From the NCBI RefSeq assembly GCF_009928415.1, contig NZ_JAABNN010000005.1, positions 62,001 through 126,000 on the forward strand: 64,000 nt of DNA. The letters run 5' to 3'. The notes below the pieces were generated by a model that saw nothing but the letters and a program-made list of their open reading frames with translations, ran no database searches and was not told the DNA's origin. A program made the translations under genes and the position numbers. Source of the stretch: Bacillus sp. USDA818B3_A. Lineage in GTDB: Bacteria > Bacillota > Bacilli > Bacillales > Cytobacillaceae. This document shows positions 50,736-60,952 of the stretch, one piece after another. Every line of letters starts with the position of its first letter. Position 1 is the stretch's first letter.

Positions 50736-51266
50736 TTAACTTAAAAATATAGCACCGTAGGCTAAGCCGCCTACAATCACAAAGGCCGGATGCACTTTCC
50801 ATTTTTCTAATAATAATAAACTTATAACCGCAATTACAATGGTTTGCACCAGTCCATTCGAGCTATAAGAGGTTTGAAAAAAGTCGTAAGTAAGTCCAGC
50901 CATTAAGATGGCAACTGTCGGTACAACAATTTTGGATAATCGTTTCACTCTTGGTGAATCTTTATATCGGAAAATTAACTGTAACAGAACAATCATTAAG
51001 ATTAAGGAAGGAGCAATGGTAGCAAATTCAGCGACTACTACTCCTAAACCTCCGCCCACTTCATAACCAATATACCCAGCCATTTTAGTGGCGATCGGCC
51101 CTGGCAATGCATTCCCCAACGCTAAAATCTCACTAAATTCACTGGTTGTAATCCAGCCATGACGGTTGACCACCTCATGTTCAATTAACGGAATTGTTGC
51201 AGGACCGCCGCCATACCCTATAATATTCGGAATAAAAAATGCGATAAATATCTGTAAATAAATCAT
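50736..51266 (-). CDS. Chromate transporter, half-size CHR subunit (YwrA/B-like)
   Basis: 176 residues, about six membrane segments, one CHR domain: GYGGGPATIPLIEHEVV at the start and ALGNALPGPIATKMAGYIGYEVGG, both diagnostic. Short CHR proteins work as heterodimers encoded by paired genes, as ywrA and ywrB are in B. subtilis. This gene is second; its start overlaps the stop of its partner by four bases (ATGA). It would export chromate or a related oxyanion. Low expected relevance to purine use; the terminator before it separates it from the puc operon. Confidence 0.9.
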   Translation of the reverse strand: MIYLQIFIAFFIPNIIGYGGGPATIPLIEHEVVNRHGWITTSEFSEILALGNALPGPIATKMAGYIGYEVGGGLGVVVAEFATIAPSLILMIVLLQLIFRYKDSPRVKRLSKIVVPTVAILMAGLTYDFFQTSYSSNGLVQTIVIAVISLLLLEKWKVHPAFVIVGGLAYGAIFLS

Positions 51267-51844
51267 ATGCTCTCACTTTTTTCCTTCATTGGCATTTCAA
51301 CCTTTTCTTTTTTATCCGGAATCACTAATGCAGTAACTAGCAAAATGGCAACCACAATCCCTGGATTTACATGGAAGATTTCCATCACGATAAAACTGCC
51401 GGCAAGCAGAAGAAGGCCCTTCGCCCAGCCCCAGCCAGCCTTTGATTTTTTCAAAAACTCCCATGTCAGGGTTGCCATCATTACACCCACAATGGGAACG
51501 ACAGCACCGGTCATCCCCTGGACTCTTGGGTTATCTTTAAATTTATTAAAAGAAGTTAATAGGACCAACATCATCAAAATGGTAGGCAACACAGTCGCCA
51601 GAATGGCATTGACCATGCCGATAATCCCGCCGAGCTTATAGCCAATATAGCCCGCCATTTTGGTAGCTATAGGGCCAGGAAGTGTGTTTGCCAGCGCCAA
51701 TACATCACTAAATTCCTGGTCATTCATCCATTTAAATGTACCCACTATCTCTTTATGGACGAGTGGGATGGCGGATGGTCCACCGCCAAATCCTAACAGT
51801 CCGGATCTGAAAAATGCTATAAATAGATCCCATTGAAGTTTCAC
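51263..51844 (-). CDS. Chromate transporter, half-size CHR subunit (partner)
   Basis: 193 residues with the same CHR motifs as its partner (GFGGGPSAIPLVHKEIV, ALANTLPGPIATKMAGYIGYKLGG) and a charged C-terminal tail. The two halves share roughly the same length but are clearly different sequences, as expected for an obligate antiparallel pair. It is the first gene of the pair and overlaps the second by four bases. The 150-base gap between it and the upstream gamma-glutamyltransferase holds an imperfect hairpin (TTTGACT...AGTCAAA) that may terminate the latter. Confidence 0.9.
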   Translation of the reverse strand: MKLQWDLFIAFFRSGLLGFGGGPSAIPLVHKEIVGTFKWMNDQEFSDVLALANTLPGPIATKMAGYIGYKLGGIIGMVNAILATVLPTILMMLVLLTSFNKFKDNPRVQGMTGAVVPIVGVMMATLTWEFLKKSKAGWGWAKGLLLLAGSFIVMEIFHVNPGIVVAILLVTALVIPDKKEKVEMPMKEKSESI

Positions 51845-51997
51845 TGTATAACCACCTTTTTTCTGTAAGCTTTATATCGTTGATGCAAAAAGAGAAGTTT
51901 ATACTGGCCGGGAGATACCTTTTTGACTCAGGGAGCAAGCTTTTCCTTTTCAGTCAAAGAGCCACTATCTCACCAAACCAGCAATTCCTCTATTAAG

Positions 51998-53653
51998 CTA
52001 GAATCCTAGTGCAGCCCCGTCACCTCTCGGATCGGCTCCGCCGAATTTCACTCGGCTGTCAGGATCAATTTTGATCACACCGGCATGCCCCATCAAATCT
52101 GTAAAATCTTCGGCCACCTCTACCTGATGTCCTCTTAATTGGAGTGATTTTATGATCTCATGAGGTATTCTTCCTTCCATCTTCACCGAATTAGTTTCCG
52201 AGCCCCATGTACGGCCATACAACCACCTCGGCGCCTCTATCGCAGCCTGAATCGGAAAATGGTAATCTAGGATTCTCGTAACAAGGGCCGCCTGTGTCTG
52301 CGGCTGCCCCTCTCCTCCCATCGTTCCGTAAACCAAAAAAGGCTGATTCCCCTTAAAAATCATGGCAGGATTCAACGTATGGTACGTTCGTTTTCTTGGC
52401 TGCAGGCAATTCACATGGGTTTCATCAAGTGAAAAAAAGCTGCCCCGATTTTGCAAAACAATGCCGGTGCCCTTTGGGATGAAACCAGATCCATACTCAT
52501 GATAAATACTCTGAATAAGTGACACCGCATTTCCAAACCTGTCAACCACACCAAGCCAAACCGTATCCCCTTTTGGGTCCAACTGTTTTTGAAGATTAAT
52601 AGACTTAGTGAAATCGATTTTGTCAGCAAACTCAATTCCTCTTTTTACAGATAAAAGTTCATCTATAGGAATATGCGAAAAATCAGGATCGGTTAAATAT
52701 TGGTCACGGTCCTTGAATGCTAGTTTTGTAGCTTCGATTAATAAATGATAATAATCAGCCGACCCTTCCTCCATTGAAGGGAGATCGAACTGATTTAAAA
52801 TATTTAAAATCGATAGGGAAGCAAAGCCTTGCGTATTCGGAGGTAAATTATAAACACCGTACCCTCTATAATCTACCGAAAGAGGCTGAACCCAATCGGA
52901 ACGGTGGGAAACAAAATCATCGTATGTTAACACGCCGCCATATTGCTTCAGATCCTCAACAATTGCCTTTGCGACTTCCCCTTTATAAAACAAGGAGCTT
53001 CCTTCCTTGGATATTCCCTCTAATGTTAATGCTAAATCCTTCTGTTTTATTATTTCACCAAAACGATAAGAAAAGCCAGAGGTTTTTGTGAAAATCTTTT
53101 TAAATTCCGAAAATCGTTGCAAATGACGAAACTGACTGTCTGTTTCATCCAGATTAATATTTGTCCAATATTCTTGGCTCGGGGTTACCGGAAACCCCTC
53201 CTTGGCATAATGGATCGCAGAACCTAACAGGTCTTCCCAAGAAATGCCGCCCTTCATTTTTGCAATGGAATATTGATAGGCCTTTTCCCAGCCAGCAACT
53301 GCTCCAGGAACCGTGTTAGCTGCAAGCGGTCCCCTGGCAGGAATCTTCTTTAGCCCCTGCTTTTGATAAAAGTCAATCGCAGCATTCTCCCCAGAACGGC
53401 CGCTGCTATTTAATCCCATTAATTCTTTGTTGTTAGCGTTGTAGATTAACCAAAAATTATCTCCGCCGATTCCATTCATATGGGGATAGACCACACCAAT
53501 TGTTGAAGCGGCGGCAATCGCTGCTTCTACCGCGTTTCCGCCCTCCTGCAGAACCTTCATACCAGCTTGGGAGGCCAAATAATGAGGTGTCGTAATCATT
53601 GCGTTTGGTGCCATTGTTGTCGGCCGATGGGACCAATGGGTTTGAGTTTGCAT
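51998..53653 (-). CDS. ywrD: Gamma-glutamyltransferase family protein (YwrD-like)
   Basis: 551 residues without a signal peptide. GGT motifs: MITTPHYLASQAG, GIGGDNFWLIY, NSSGRSG with the substrate Arg, and the autoprocessing site DT in KGDTVWLGVVDRFGNAVS, giving Thr364 as new N-terminal nucleophile; then YGTMGGEGQPQ. B. subtilis YwrD is the cytoplasmic GGT-like enzyme and is also near ywrA/ywrB, so synteny agrees. AAGGGG precedes the ATG by seven bases. It follows an amidase by 17 bases, and both act on amide bonds, perhaps on a shared peptide or lactam substrate. Exact substrate unknown. Confidence 0.88.
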   Translation of the reverse strand: MQTQTHWSHRPTTMAPNAMITTPHYLASQAGMKVLQEGGNAVEAAIAAASTIGVVYPHMNGIGGDNFWLIYNANNKELMGLNSSGRSGENAAIDFYQKQGLKKIPARGPLAANTVPGAVAGWEKAYQYSIAKMKGGISWEDLLGSAIHYAKEGFPVTPSQEYWTNINLDETDSQFRHLQRFSEFKKIFTKTSGFSYRFGEIIKQKDLALTLEGISKEGSSLFYKGEVAKAIVEDLKQYGGVLTYDDFVSHRSDWVQPLSVDYRGYGVYNLPPNTQGFASLSILNILNQFDLPSMEEGSADYYHLLIEATKLAFKDRDQYLTDPDFSHIPIDELLSVKRGIEFADKIDFTKSINLQKQLDPKGDTVWLGVVDRFGNAVSLIQSIYHEYGSGFIPKGTGIVLQNRGSFFSLDETHVNCLQPRKRTYHTLNPAMIFKGNQPFLVYGTMGGEGQPQTQAALVTRILDYHFPIQAAIEAPRWLYGRTWGSETNSVKMEGRIPHEIIKSLQLRGHQVEVAEDFTDLMGHAGVIKIDPDSRVKFGGADPRGDGAALGF

Positions 53654-53670
53654 TTGATAACCCCTTTTCT

Positions 53671-54879
53671 CTATTCTGCTATATCAACATTTCTTTCCTT
53701 TAAAATGCGGGTAAACTCCTGGACCCATCTAAGCAGTTTCATATCTTGGTTTTGATTGGCGATGAATGATAACCCAATGGGGATCCCATTTGCTTTCAGC
53801 AACGGAATCGTGACCTGCGGAAAGCCAGTTAATCCAGCAATGCAGGTAAGCTGCATCGTTTTGTTTCGATATTGCTCCATATCCTCCATAGATAATTGGC
53901 GTAAAGGCGCTTCTCCCGGAGCAGTCGGGATTACCAACAGACCATTCGTTTTTAAAAGGTTTGCGAGGTTCTGTTTGATTTCCTCCCGTTTGCTATTTAA
54001 GGAGTCGAGTCCATCAGGGTTTAACGAACTCGACCATGCAAATCGTTCACTGATTCCCGGCCCAAAACATGGCTTTGCTTCTTCAATCCAAGCACCATGT
54101 TCCTTCCATATTTCTATTCCTTGGATAGATCTAAAAAGCTCTGCCCAATTGGACAGTCCGTTTCCTGAAATTCGAATAGTCTCACTGTTACTGACTCGTT
54201 CCTGTAAAATCTTAGCGGCATTTAATATGCAGCCCTTTGTATCTCTGTCTCCGTCGACAAATGACCATGCTTCTTCATCGAAATAAAGATTTGTAAAATC
54301 TTCGTCAGAATCATCTTCCCTGCCAATCAGAACTTCCCCAACTTTTACCAAGATTTCAGGATTTTTAGCCATCCATCCTACCGTATCAAAGGATTTGGCA
54401 AGCGGAATCACTCCATCTATATTCACCAGACCATGTGTCGGCCTGATACCAAAAAGACCGCAATACGATGACGGAATTCGGACCGATCCCCCTGTATCCG
54501 TTCCAAGGGTGAAGTCCACTATCCCTCCAGCCGCCGCAACAGCAGAGCCGCTTGAAGAACCACCAGGAATTCGGTCTTCGGCACGCGGGTTAGTTGGTGT
54601 TCCATAGTGGAAGTTCTCACCGTTCAAGCTATACATTAATTCATCTGTATGGGTCATTCCTTTGAGATATGCCCCTTGGGCTAATAACTGGTCAATCACT
54701 GGGGCGTTTCGCTTGGCTGGACAATGAGTTCGCAGCCAATCAGGATTTCCGGCACTACTAACATAATCCTCAATCGCAAAAACATCCTTAACCGCAAACG
54801 TATACCCGTCTAAACTTCCCGAGCCAGTAGGATTCATAATTAAATGTTCATTCATAAAAGCATTCCAACGATCTCTCAT
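53671..54879 (-). CDS. Amidase signature family hydrolase
   Basis: 402 residues, amidase signature fold. The Ser-cisSer-Lys triad is readable: Lys31 in FAVKDVF, cis-Ser in IPGGSSSGSAVAAAGG (about 108), nucleophile Ser132 in TDTGGSVRIPSS. It is shorter than GatA and lacks its C-terminal part, so it is an amide hydrolase, not the tRNA amidotransferase. Cytoplasmic. First gene of a likely operon with the gamma-glutamyltransferase. AGGA precedes the ATG. Substrate range cannot be inferred; nitrogen scavenging would suit the adjacent purine island. Confidence 0.88.
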   Translation of the reverse strand: MRDRWNAFMNEHLIMNPTGSGSLDGYTFAVKDVFAIEDYVSSAGNPDWLRTHCPAKRNAPVIDQLLAQGAYLKGMTHTDELMYSLNGENFHYGTPTNPRAEDRIPGGSSSGSAVAAAGGIVDFTLGTDTGGSVRIPSSYCGLFGIRPTHGLVNIDGVIPLAKSFDTVGWMAKNPEILVKVGEVLIGREDDSDEDFTNLYFDEEAWSFVDGDRDTKGCILNAAKILQERVSNSETIRISGNGLSNWAELFRSIQGIEIWKEHGAWIEEAKPCFGPGISERFAWSSSLNPDGLDSLNSKREEIKQNLANLLKTNGLLVIPTAPGEAPLRQLSMEDMEQYRNKTMQLTCIAGLTGFPQVTIPLLKANGIPIGLSFIANQNQDMKLLRWVQEFTRILKERNVDIAE

Positions 54880-55017
54880 AACGTTCCTAATCCCCCTGAC
54901 GCTAAAACAAAGTTTAAGTTTTACCCATAATTATAATGAGAAAATTCAAACAAGTCATTGGCATTCCTATCTAAAGATTCAAACATTTTTAGTTAACATC
55001 ACCAATAAGATGCAAAA

Positions 55018-55030
55018 AGTGACAGGCACC
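55018..55030. repeat. Short interspersed motif AGTGACAGGCACC
   Basis: One-base variant of the word at 12062 and 40347, followed by ATAAAGG and a second partial copy (TTACTGGCAC). It lies in the 580-base gap upstream of the xylanase gene; the part of the gap from 54880 to about 55265 holds no gene I can support. Confidence 0.55.
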
Positions 55031-55269
55031 ATAAAGGTTACTGGCACAGTATTAATGTGTTAATTTGGTTGGAGAAACACAAAACTTTGTTTATCCATCA
55101 AACAATAATAAATCTACTATTTACTTGACGACATAGTTTTTACTATAAAAACATTAAATAACTCACATTTCCAAATAGGTATTTTACACTAAATAAAGTT
55201 GGTTTAAACGTATTTTATCGTTTTAATACTAGTTCTTTTCAACTAAATTTATAAAATTCACAATAAACT

Positions 55270-55298
55270 TTGTTTGTTGTGTGGATAAAGTATATAAA
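55270..55298 (+). promoter_or_regulatory. Candidate sigma-A promoter of the xylanase gene
   Basis: TTGTTT (55270-55275), a 17-base spacer, TATAAA (55293-55298). The leader to the start would be about 155 bases. A weak cre-like word, TGAAAACCCTTTCT (55354-55367, two mismatches), lies in it. Confidence 0.45.
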
Positions 55299-55392
55299 AT
55301 ATTTTATAATGAGCATGTCAGGGTAAATAGTGTTACATAAACGAATCATCAAATGAAAACCCTTTCTTTTACCTTGAGACTATAAAACTATG

Positions 55393-55401
55393 AAAAGGAG
55401 G
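55393..55401 (+). promoter_or_regulatory. Orphan strong Shine-Dalgarno in the xylanase leader
   Basis: AAAAGGAGG in the 5' leader, 61 bases upstream of the xylanase start and with no start codon at a working distance (an ATG overlaps its left edge and would give only 18 codons). Similar elements (STAB-SD of cry mRNAs) bind 30S ribosomes and protect transcripts from 5' decay in Bacillus. Confidence 0.45.
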
Positions 55402-55446
55402 TTCTTCTATAGTTTCCAGAAAACCTTTCAAAAAATATATTTATAA

Positions 55447-56703
<1,257 letters not shown>

Positions 56704-56711
56704 TATTGTAG

Positions 56712-56746
56712 AAATCAGTTCCAAGCCTCTGGAGCTGATTTTTCTT
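56712..56746 (+). terminator. Intrinsic terminator of the xylanase gene
   Basis: A 12-bp stem AAATCAGTTCCA / TGGAGCTGATTT with one G-U pair, followed by TTCTTTT. Eight bases after the stop. Confidence 0.88.
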
Positions 56747-56975
56747 TTGCAGTAAAAAAACTATAATTATTTAAAGTATAACTTTTATGCGGTCCCCTTC
56801 CCTCTCTTCAGTATAATTTATTTGATAATTTTTTCTATTTATATTAATATATTTAAAAAATTCAAAAGTTTTTTGTGCAAAAAAACATATCTGAATTGTT
56901 CATTTTGTGTTAAATTGAACGAGGAAAGCAACACTAACTAGTATGGTTACATTTTGTATTTGGGGTGAAAATATT

Positions 56976-58139
56976 ATGCAAGTGACTGCAGAAAACAAAA
57001 AAGTTCCACCAACTTATTCTAGAACAAATCCTTTTCACGCAAAGGTACTCAAAAACATAAATTTAAATGGTGCCGATTCAAGTAAAGAAACAAGGCATAT
57101 TGAATTATCTTTACAAGGTTCAGGACTTTCCTATAACCCTGGGGATGCCCTTGGCATCGTCCCATCAAATGATCCCCAACTTGTATCGTCAATAATTGAG
57201 GAAATGCATTGGGACGCGGAAACAGCTGTTACCATCAATAAGCAAGGTGAAACACTTGCTTTAAAAGATGCATTAACCATTTATTTTGAAATTACGCTCT
57301 TGTCGAAAAAAATTCTCCAGCAGGCTGCGGAATTTACTGATAATGAAGAGCTGAAAAACCTGGTCCTAGTGGAAAATACGGACAAACTTAAAGCATATAC
57401 CGATGGACGGGATTTACTTGACATGCTCCGTGAATTTGGCCCATGGAAGGCTACCGCCCAAGAGATTGTTTCTTTACTAAGAAAAATGACACCACGTTTG
57501 TATTCCATTGCAAGCAGTATCTCTGCCCACCCGGATGAGGTCCATCTAACCATTGGTGCTGTACGTTACACAGCACACGGCCGTGACCGTAAGGGTGTAT
57601 GTTCAGTGCAGGTTGCCGAACGTGTTACAGAAGGTGAAACCCTTCCTGTTTTTGTTCAGCCAAATAAGCATTTCCACCTGCCAGAGTCAGGGGACAAGGA
57701 TATCATCATGGTTGGCCCTGGAACAGGAATTGCACCATTCCGTTCATTTATAGAGGAACGTGCAGTAACCAAGGCCGCAGGAAAATCATGGTTATTTTTC
57801 GGCGATCAGCATGCGGCGACAGATTTCCTTTATCAAGACGAATTAGAAAAATATCAAAAGGAAGGCACCCTTGCAAAATTAGAGACAGCCTTCTCTCGTG
57901 ATTCAGAGAAAAAAGTATATGTGCAGCATAAAATGGAAGAAAGCAGCAAAGAGTTGTATGAATGGCTGGAAAATGGAGCTTACTTCTATGTTTGTGGAGA
58001 TAAGACTTACATGGCCAAAGATGTTCACAACATGCTTTTAAACATTATTGAAAAAGAAGGCGGCAAGACCCTTGAAGAAGCGGAAGCCTATCTCATTGAT
58101 TTGAAAAAAGCAGGCCGCTACCAGCGCGACGTATATTAA
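56976..58139 (+). CDS. CysJ-like FAD/NADPH reductase lacking the flavodoxin domain
   Basis: 387 residues from the ATG at 56976, with GGGGTG eight bases upstream. It carries the diflavin reductase FAD domain (YNPGDALGIVPSND, helical insert, RLYSIASS) and NADPH domain (VGPGTGIAPFRSF, FFGDQHA, YVCGDKTYMAKDVH, GRYQRDVY at the C terminus). Full CysJ proteins begin with a 150-200-residue FMN flavodoxin domain; no trace of it is found upstream here, and there is no cysI or haemoprotein neighbour. It may pass electrons to a separate flavodoxin, or be a partner-independent reductase. Confidence 0.88.
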   Translation: MQVTAENKKVPPTYSRTNPFHAKVLKNINLNGADSSKETRHIELSLQGSGLSYNPGDALGIVPSNDPQLVSSIIEEMHWDAETAVTINKQGETLALKDALTIYFEITLLSKKILQQAAEFTDNEELKNLVLVENTDKLKAYTDGRDLLDMLREFGPWKATAQEIVSLLRKMTPRLYSIASSISAHPDEVHLTIGAVRYTAHGRDRKGVCSVQVAERVTEGETLPVFVQPNKHFHLPESGDKDIIMVGPGTGIAPFRSFIEERAVTKAAGKSWLFFGDQHAATDFLYQDELEKYQKEGTLAKLETAFSRDSEKKVYVQHKMEESSKELYEWLENGAYFYVCGDKTYMAKDVHNMLLNIIEKEGGKTLEEAEAYLIDLKKAGRYQRDVY

Positions 58140-58146
58140 CTTTTAA

Positions 58147-58187
58147 AAAATGACTTCACCAAATGATAAGGTGAAGTCATTTTTTTG
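58147..58187 (+). terminator. Intrinsic terminator after the CysJ-like gene
   Basis: Stem AATGACTTCACC / GGTGAAGTCATT with loop, followed by TTTTT. Also near the stop of the convergent gene at 58205. Confidence 0.92.
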
Positions 58188-58204
58188 TTCAATTATCTTC
58201 ACTC

Positions 58205-58957
58205 CTACAGACTTTTTGAGAAAAAATCATCCACCTGTCTTTTCATTGCTTGCTTATTCTCCCGAAATTGCCTATGGCGGTGGCCATTTCCTCCAGACGG
58301 ATGCGGAAAGCCGTTTACTATATATTCATTCTGTATCAACTGCTGATCTGCTAAGAAGGTTAAAACCTTAGAGATATTAACACCTAACGGAATAATTAAA
58401 GGATTTCGAAGTCTCTTTATATCGTTAACAAAGAATGTAAGTACATATTTCCATAAAAGTTCTGTCTTCATTATATTTGGTCTGGAACCATTAAAATTCT
58501 TGTGATCATAAAAAACAGCATATGGAAGCAGAGATGTATTGTAAACCAAGTGACTCGCTGAACTAAATAGTTCCAGGGTAGTTGGGATTCCCAAATGATC
58601 AGCCAGTCCCAGTTCATCCAGCATGGCAACGAGATTTTTCCGCATCGTCCCTTCAAAGCTCGCCTTCATTTTCACTTGGTGGAGAATTTCCTCATCACCT
58701 AAACCGCAATCCTTATATTCCAATACAGTGGTATAGGCCTTCTTCATTTGATGCAATCCAGGGGTGATCCCGACAATAACGACTTTAGCCCGTTCATTAA
58801 TATAATCGAACGGTGTGTAATAAATCTCTAACTTCTTTTGTGGGTCCTGCTCAAGTAAAAACTTCTCATTGAGAATATCGTGATCCTGCAGTGGGAGGTT
58901 TAACGTATTTATGTCATTTTTAAAATCGGAAAACATGGATCCCGCAACGATTCCCAA
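58205..58957 (-). CDS. Uracil-DNA-glycosylase-superfamily-like protein
   Basis: 250 residues from TTG 58957, with AAGGGG eight bases upstream; ATG 58936 is an alternative but poorly spaced. The core shows a UDG-like first strand and loop VVIVGITPGLHQ and the late motif NGFPHPSGGNGHRH, comparable to the HPSP-like motif of UDG superfamily members, with PLGVNISKVLTFL between. The helical 40-120 region is longer than in classic Ung. Activity on uracil is not guaranteed; many such proteins are of unknown function. Transcribed alone. Confidence 0.75.
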   Translation of the reverse strand: MGIVAGSMFSDFKNDINTLNLPLQDHDILNEKFLLEQDPQKKLEIYYTPFDYINERAKVVIVGITPGLHQMKKAYTTVLEYKDCGLGDEEILHQVKMKASFEGTMRKNLVAMLDELGLADHLGIPTTLELFSSASHLVYNTSLLPYAVFYDHKNFNGSRPNIMKTELLWKYVLTFFVNDIKRLRNPLIIPLGVNISKVLTFLADQQLIQNEYIVNGFPHPSGGNGHRHRQFRENKQAMKRQVDDFFSKSL

Positions 58958-59025
58958 CTAATCAACCCCTTCTATTTGAAATACAAAGCAGAGCCCTATC
59001 GACGCTCCCAAAGGAACACTCTCAC

Positions 59026-59058
59026 TAAAAAAGAGGCATTCTCATAGCGAATACCTCT
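59026..59058 (-). terminator. Intrinsic terminator of ilvA
   Basis: Minus-strand stem AGAGG, one mismatch, ATTC / GAAT, one mismatch, CCTCT, then TTTTTT, 22 bases past the stop. Confidence 0.82.
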
Positions 59059-59079
59059 GCCCTCAGATTAAACTTTGCC

Positions 59080-60279
59080 TCACACATCATATCCTTTACT
59101 CTTTAAAACATTCCTTATTTCCTCAATATGATCCTGATCCTTTGTCTCTAAAGCCAAGTCTATCTTTACATAGCCAGGATAAATATCCTCCCCCAAATGA
59201 TCGTGATGAACAGATTGGATATTCGCATCTAATTCAGATATTGATCCCAGCACTCGCTGCAGTTCACCCGGTTTGTCTTTGACGATCATGGAAAAATGAG
59301 CGTATCTGCCTGACTCCACCATACCACGCTCAATGATCCGTGAAATAAAGTTAACATCAACATTGCCGCCGCTGAGTACAGCCACCACATTCTTTTCTTT
59401 AATATTTACTTTTTGATATAAAAGAGATGCCAAAGAAACCGCCCCGGACCCTTCTACCAGCAGCTTATTGCGTTCTAACAATAATAGCATGGTACGGGCA
59501 ATCTCCATTTCATCCACACAGATAATATCATCCACATATTTTTCAACTAGCTCAAAATTATGTACCCCCGGTTTCTTAACAGCAATTCCATCTGCCATCG
59601 TCGGTGTTGAATCGACACGAACGGGCTGGTTCTCCATTAATGATTGTTTCATGCTCGGGCAGGCCATGGCTTGAACACCATATACTCGGACATGGGGATT
59701 TTTTTCTTTAACAGCTAAAGCAATTCCGCCAACAAGTCCGCCGCCCCCAACTGGAACCATGATGGCTTCAACGTCTGGAAGCTGTTCTAGGATTTCTAAA
59801 CCAACTGTTCCCTGCCCTGCGATCACTGCATCATCATCAAAGGCATGTACAAAGGTGGCTCCCATTTGTTCCTTTAAATCCAATGCATAGGCAAGAGCAT
59901 CATCAAACACATTTCCTTGCAGTTCCACCTTCGCCCCATACTGTCTGGTTGCCGAAATTTTACTAAGCGGTGCCCCCTTTGGCATAACAATGGTACAAGG
60001 AATCCCCAGCATCTGGCTCGAATAAGCCACTCCCTGGGCATGATTTCCCGCGGAGGCAGCGATCACCCCTCTTTGCAATTCCTCTTCCGTTAAGGATATC
60101 ATTTTATTATAAGAGCCTCTTACTTTAAAAGATCCTGTTTTCTGCAGGTTTTCAAGCTTAAGATATACTTTATTATGTCCGGATATATCGCTAAAGGTCT
60201 GCGAAAAGTCCAGGGGAGTTGTGTGCACAATCCCCTTCATTTTTTCCCGCGCTAGAATAATATCATCTAAGCTAATCAT
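59080..60279 (-). CDS. ilvA: Threonine ammonia-lyase (threonine dehydratase)
   Basis: 399 residues from the ATG at 60279 (MISLDDIILAREKM), with AGGGGGT seven bases upstream; the frame runs to 60369 but without a site. PLP Lys52 in KTGSFKVRGS, ASAGNHAQGVAYS, phosphate loop PVGGGGLVGGI, and a C-terminal ACT domain (about 325-395, FSMIVKDKPGELQRVLGSI). It makes 2-oxobutyrate from threonine. The single ACT and the length fit both catabolic TdcB-type and Bacillus IlvA. The other ilv genes are not here and no T-box leader was seen, so regulation is not by isoleucyl-tRNA at this site. Confidence 0.9.
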   Translation of the reverse strand: MISLDDIILAREKMKGIVHTTPLDFSQTFSDISGHNKVYLKLENLQKTGSFKVRGSYNKMISLTEEELQRGVIAASAGNHAQGVAYSSQMLGIPCTIVMPKGAPLSKISATRQYGAKVELQGNVFDDALAYALDLKEQMGATFVHAFDDDAVIAGQGTVGLEILEQLPDVEAIMVPVGGGGLVGGIALAVKEKNPHVRVYGVQAMACPSMKQSLMENQPVRVDSTPTMADGIAVKKPGVHNFELVEKYVDDIICVDEMEIARTMLLLLERNKLLVEGSGAVSLASLLYQKVNIKEKNVVAVLSGGNVDVNFISRIIERGMVESGRYAHFSMIVKDKPGELQRVLGSISELDANIQSVHHDHLGEDIYPGYVKIDLALETKDQDHIEEIRNVLKSKGYDV

Positions 60280-60408
60280 CTTATCTACCCCCTGCATCCC
60301 ACTTTTAACTTTATCTTGTACTTGAGTAAGTAATCTATACTTATGGATCTTGTATCTCGTAATCTTCATTCATTGGAAAACTCTTAAGCAGTTCCTTATG
60401 GCTCAAAA

Positions 60409-60816
60409 CTAAGGAACAATCCGGGGAGGTTTTTCCGTTTCCTCATCAAGCACTCGCAGTCCGCCGATTACTTCATAGGCTGACCCCACTGACACAAGGA
60501 AATCACCCGCAATCGCGATTTTTTGTTCTTGTATCAATTTTATTTTATCAATTTCACCAATTTGGCTTTGCACCGAAAAAGCCTCCATCAATTGTCCGAT
60601 GGTCCGCACCCAAGCCCCAGTCAGGATTTGCTGCTCCCCTACCCTATTAGAATCATCTTCTAATTGGAATAACCCCGTTAAGCCCTTAAGCTCGATAAAC
60701 TGTCCAATCACTTGAATCCAAAGACCGAGGGCAACTTCTTTTTCCAATTGTGAAATAACTTGATCATTTTCCTTACTGTTACTATTCGCTTCATTCAAGT
60801 CCCTAGGTATTTCCAT
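60409..60816 (-). CDS. Small repetitive hypothetical protein
   Basis: 135 residues from the ATG at 60816, with GGGGTGG upstream. It contains a repeated motif W-[IV]-x2-IGQ-[FL]-[IM]-E (GLWIQVIGQFIELKG and GAWVRTIGQLMEAFS), with a third degenerate version (FLVSVGSAYEVIGG), suggesting three copies of a short amphipathic helix unit of about 37 residues. No signal peptide or long membrane helix. Similar repetitive proteins occur in other Bacillus genomes; function unknown. Next to ilvA on the same strand, but 129 bases upstream of it. Confidence 0.7.
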   Translation of the reverse strand: MEIPRDLNEANSNSKENDQVISQLEKEVALGLWIQVIGQFIELKGLTGLFQLEDDSNRVGEQQILTGAWVRTIGQLMEAFSVQSQIGEIDKIKLIQEQKIAIAGDFLVSVGSAYEVIGGLRVLDEETEKPPRIVP

Positions 60817-60952
60817 CGTTCCCACCCCGAACCACATATTTGAATTAGTTTATGTCTTATCCCGTATTCGTGTGTTTTCTATAAGGACCTGCCAAACCCA
60901 ACTGGCATAGAGTAATAAAGAGACATTTAAAAATTTGGGCGGTGGATGAAAC

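Noticed and set aside
60280..60408. Possible T-box leader before ilvA
   Set aside because: Too short and without the T-box core; the ribosome binding site follows a plain AT-rich leader.
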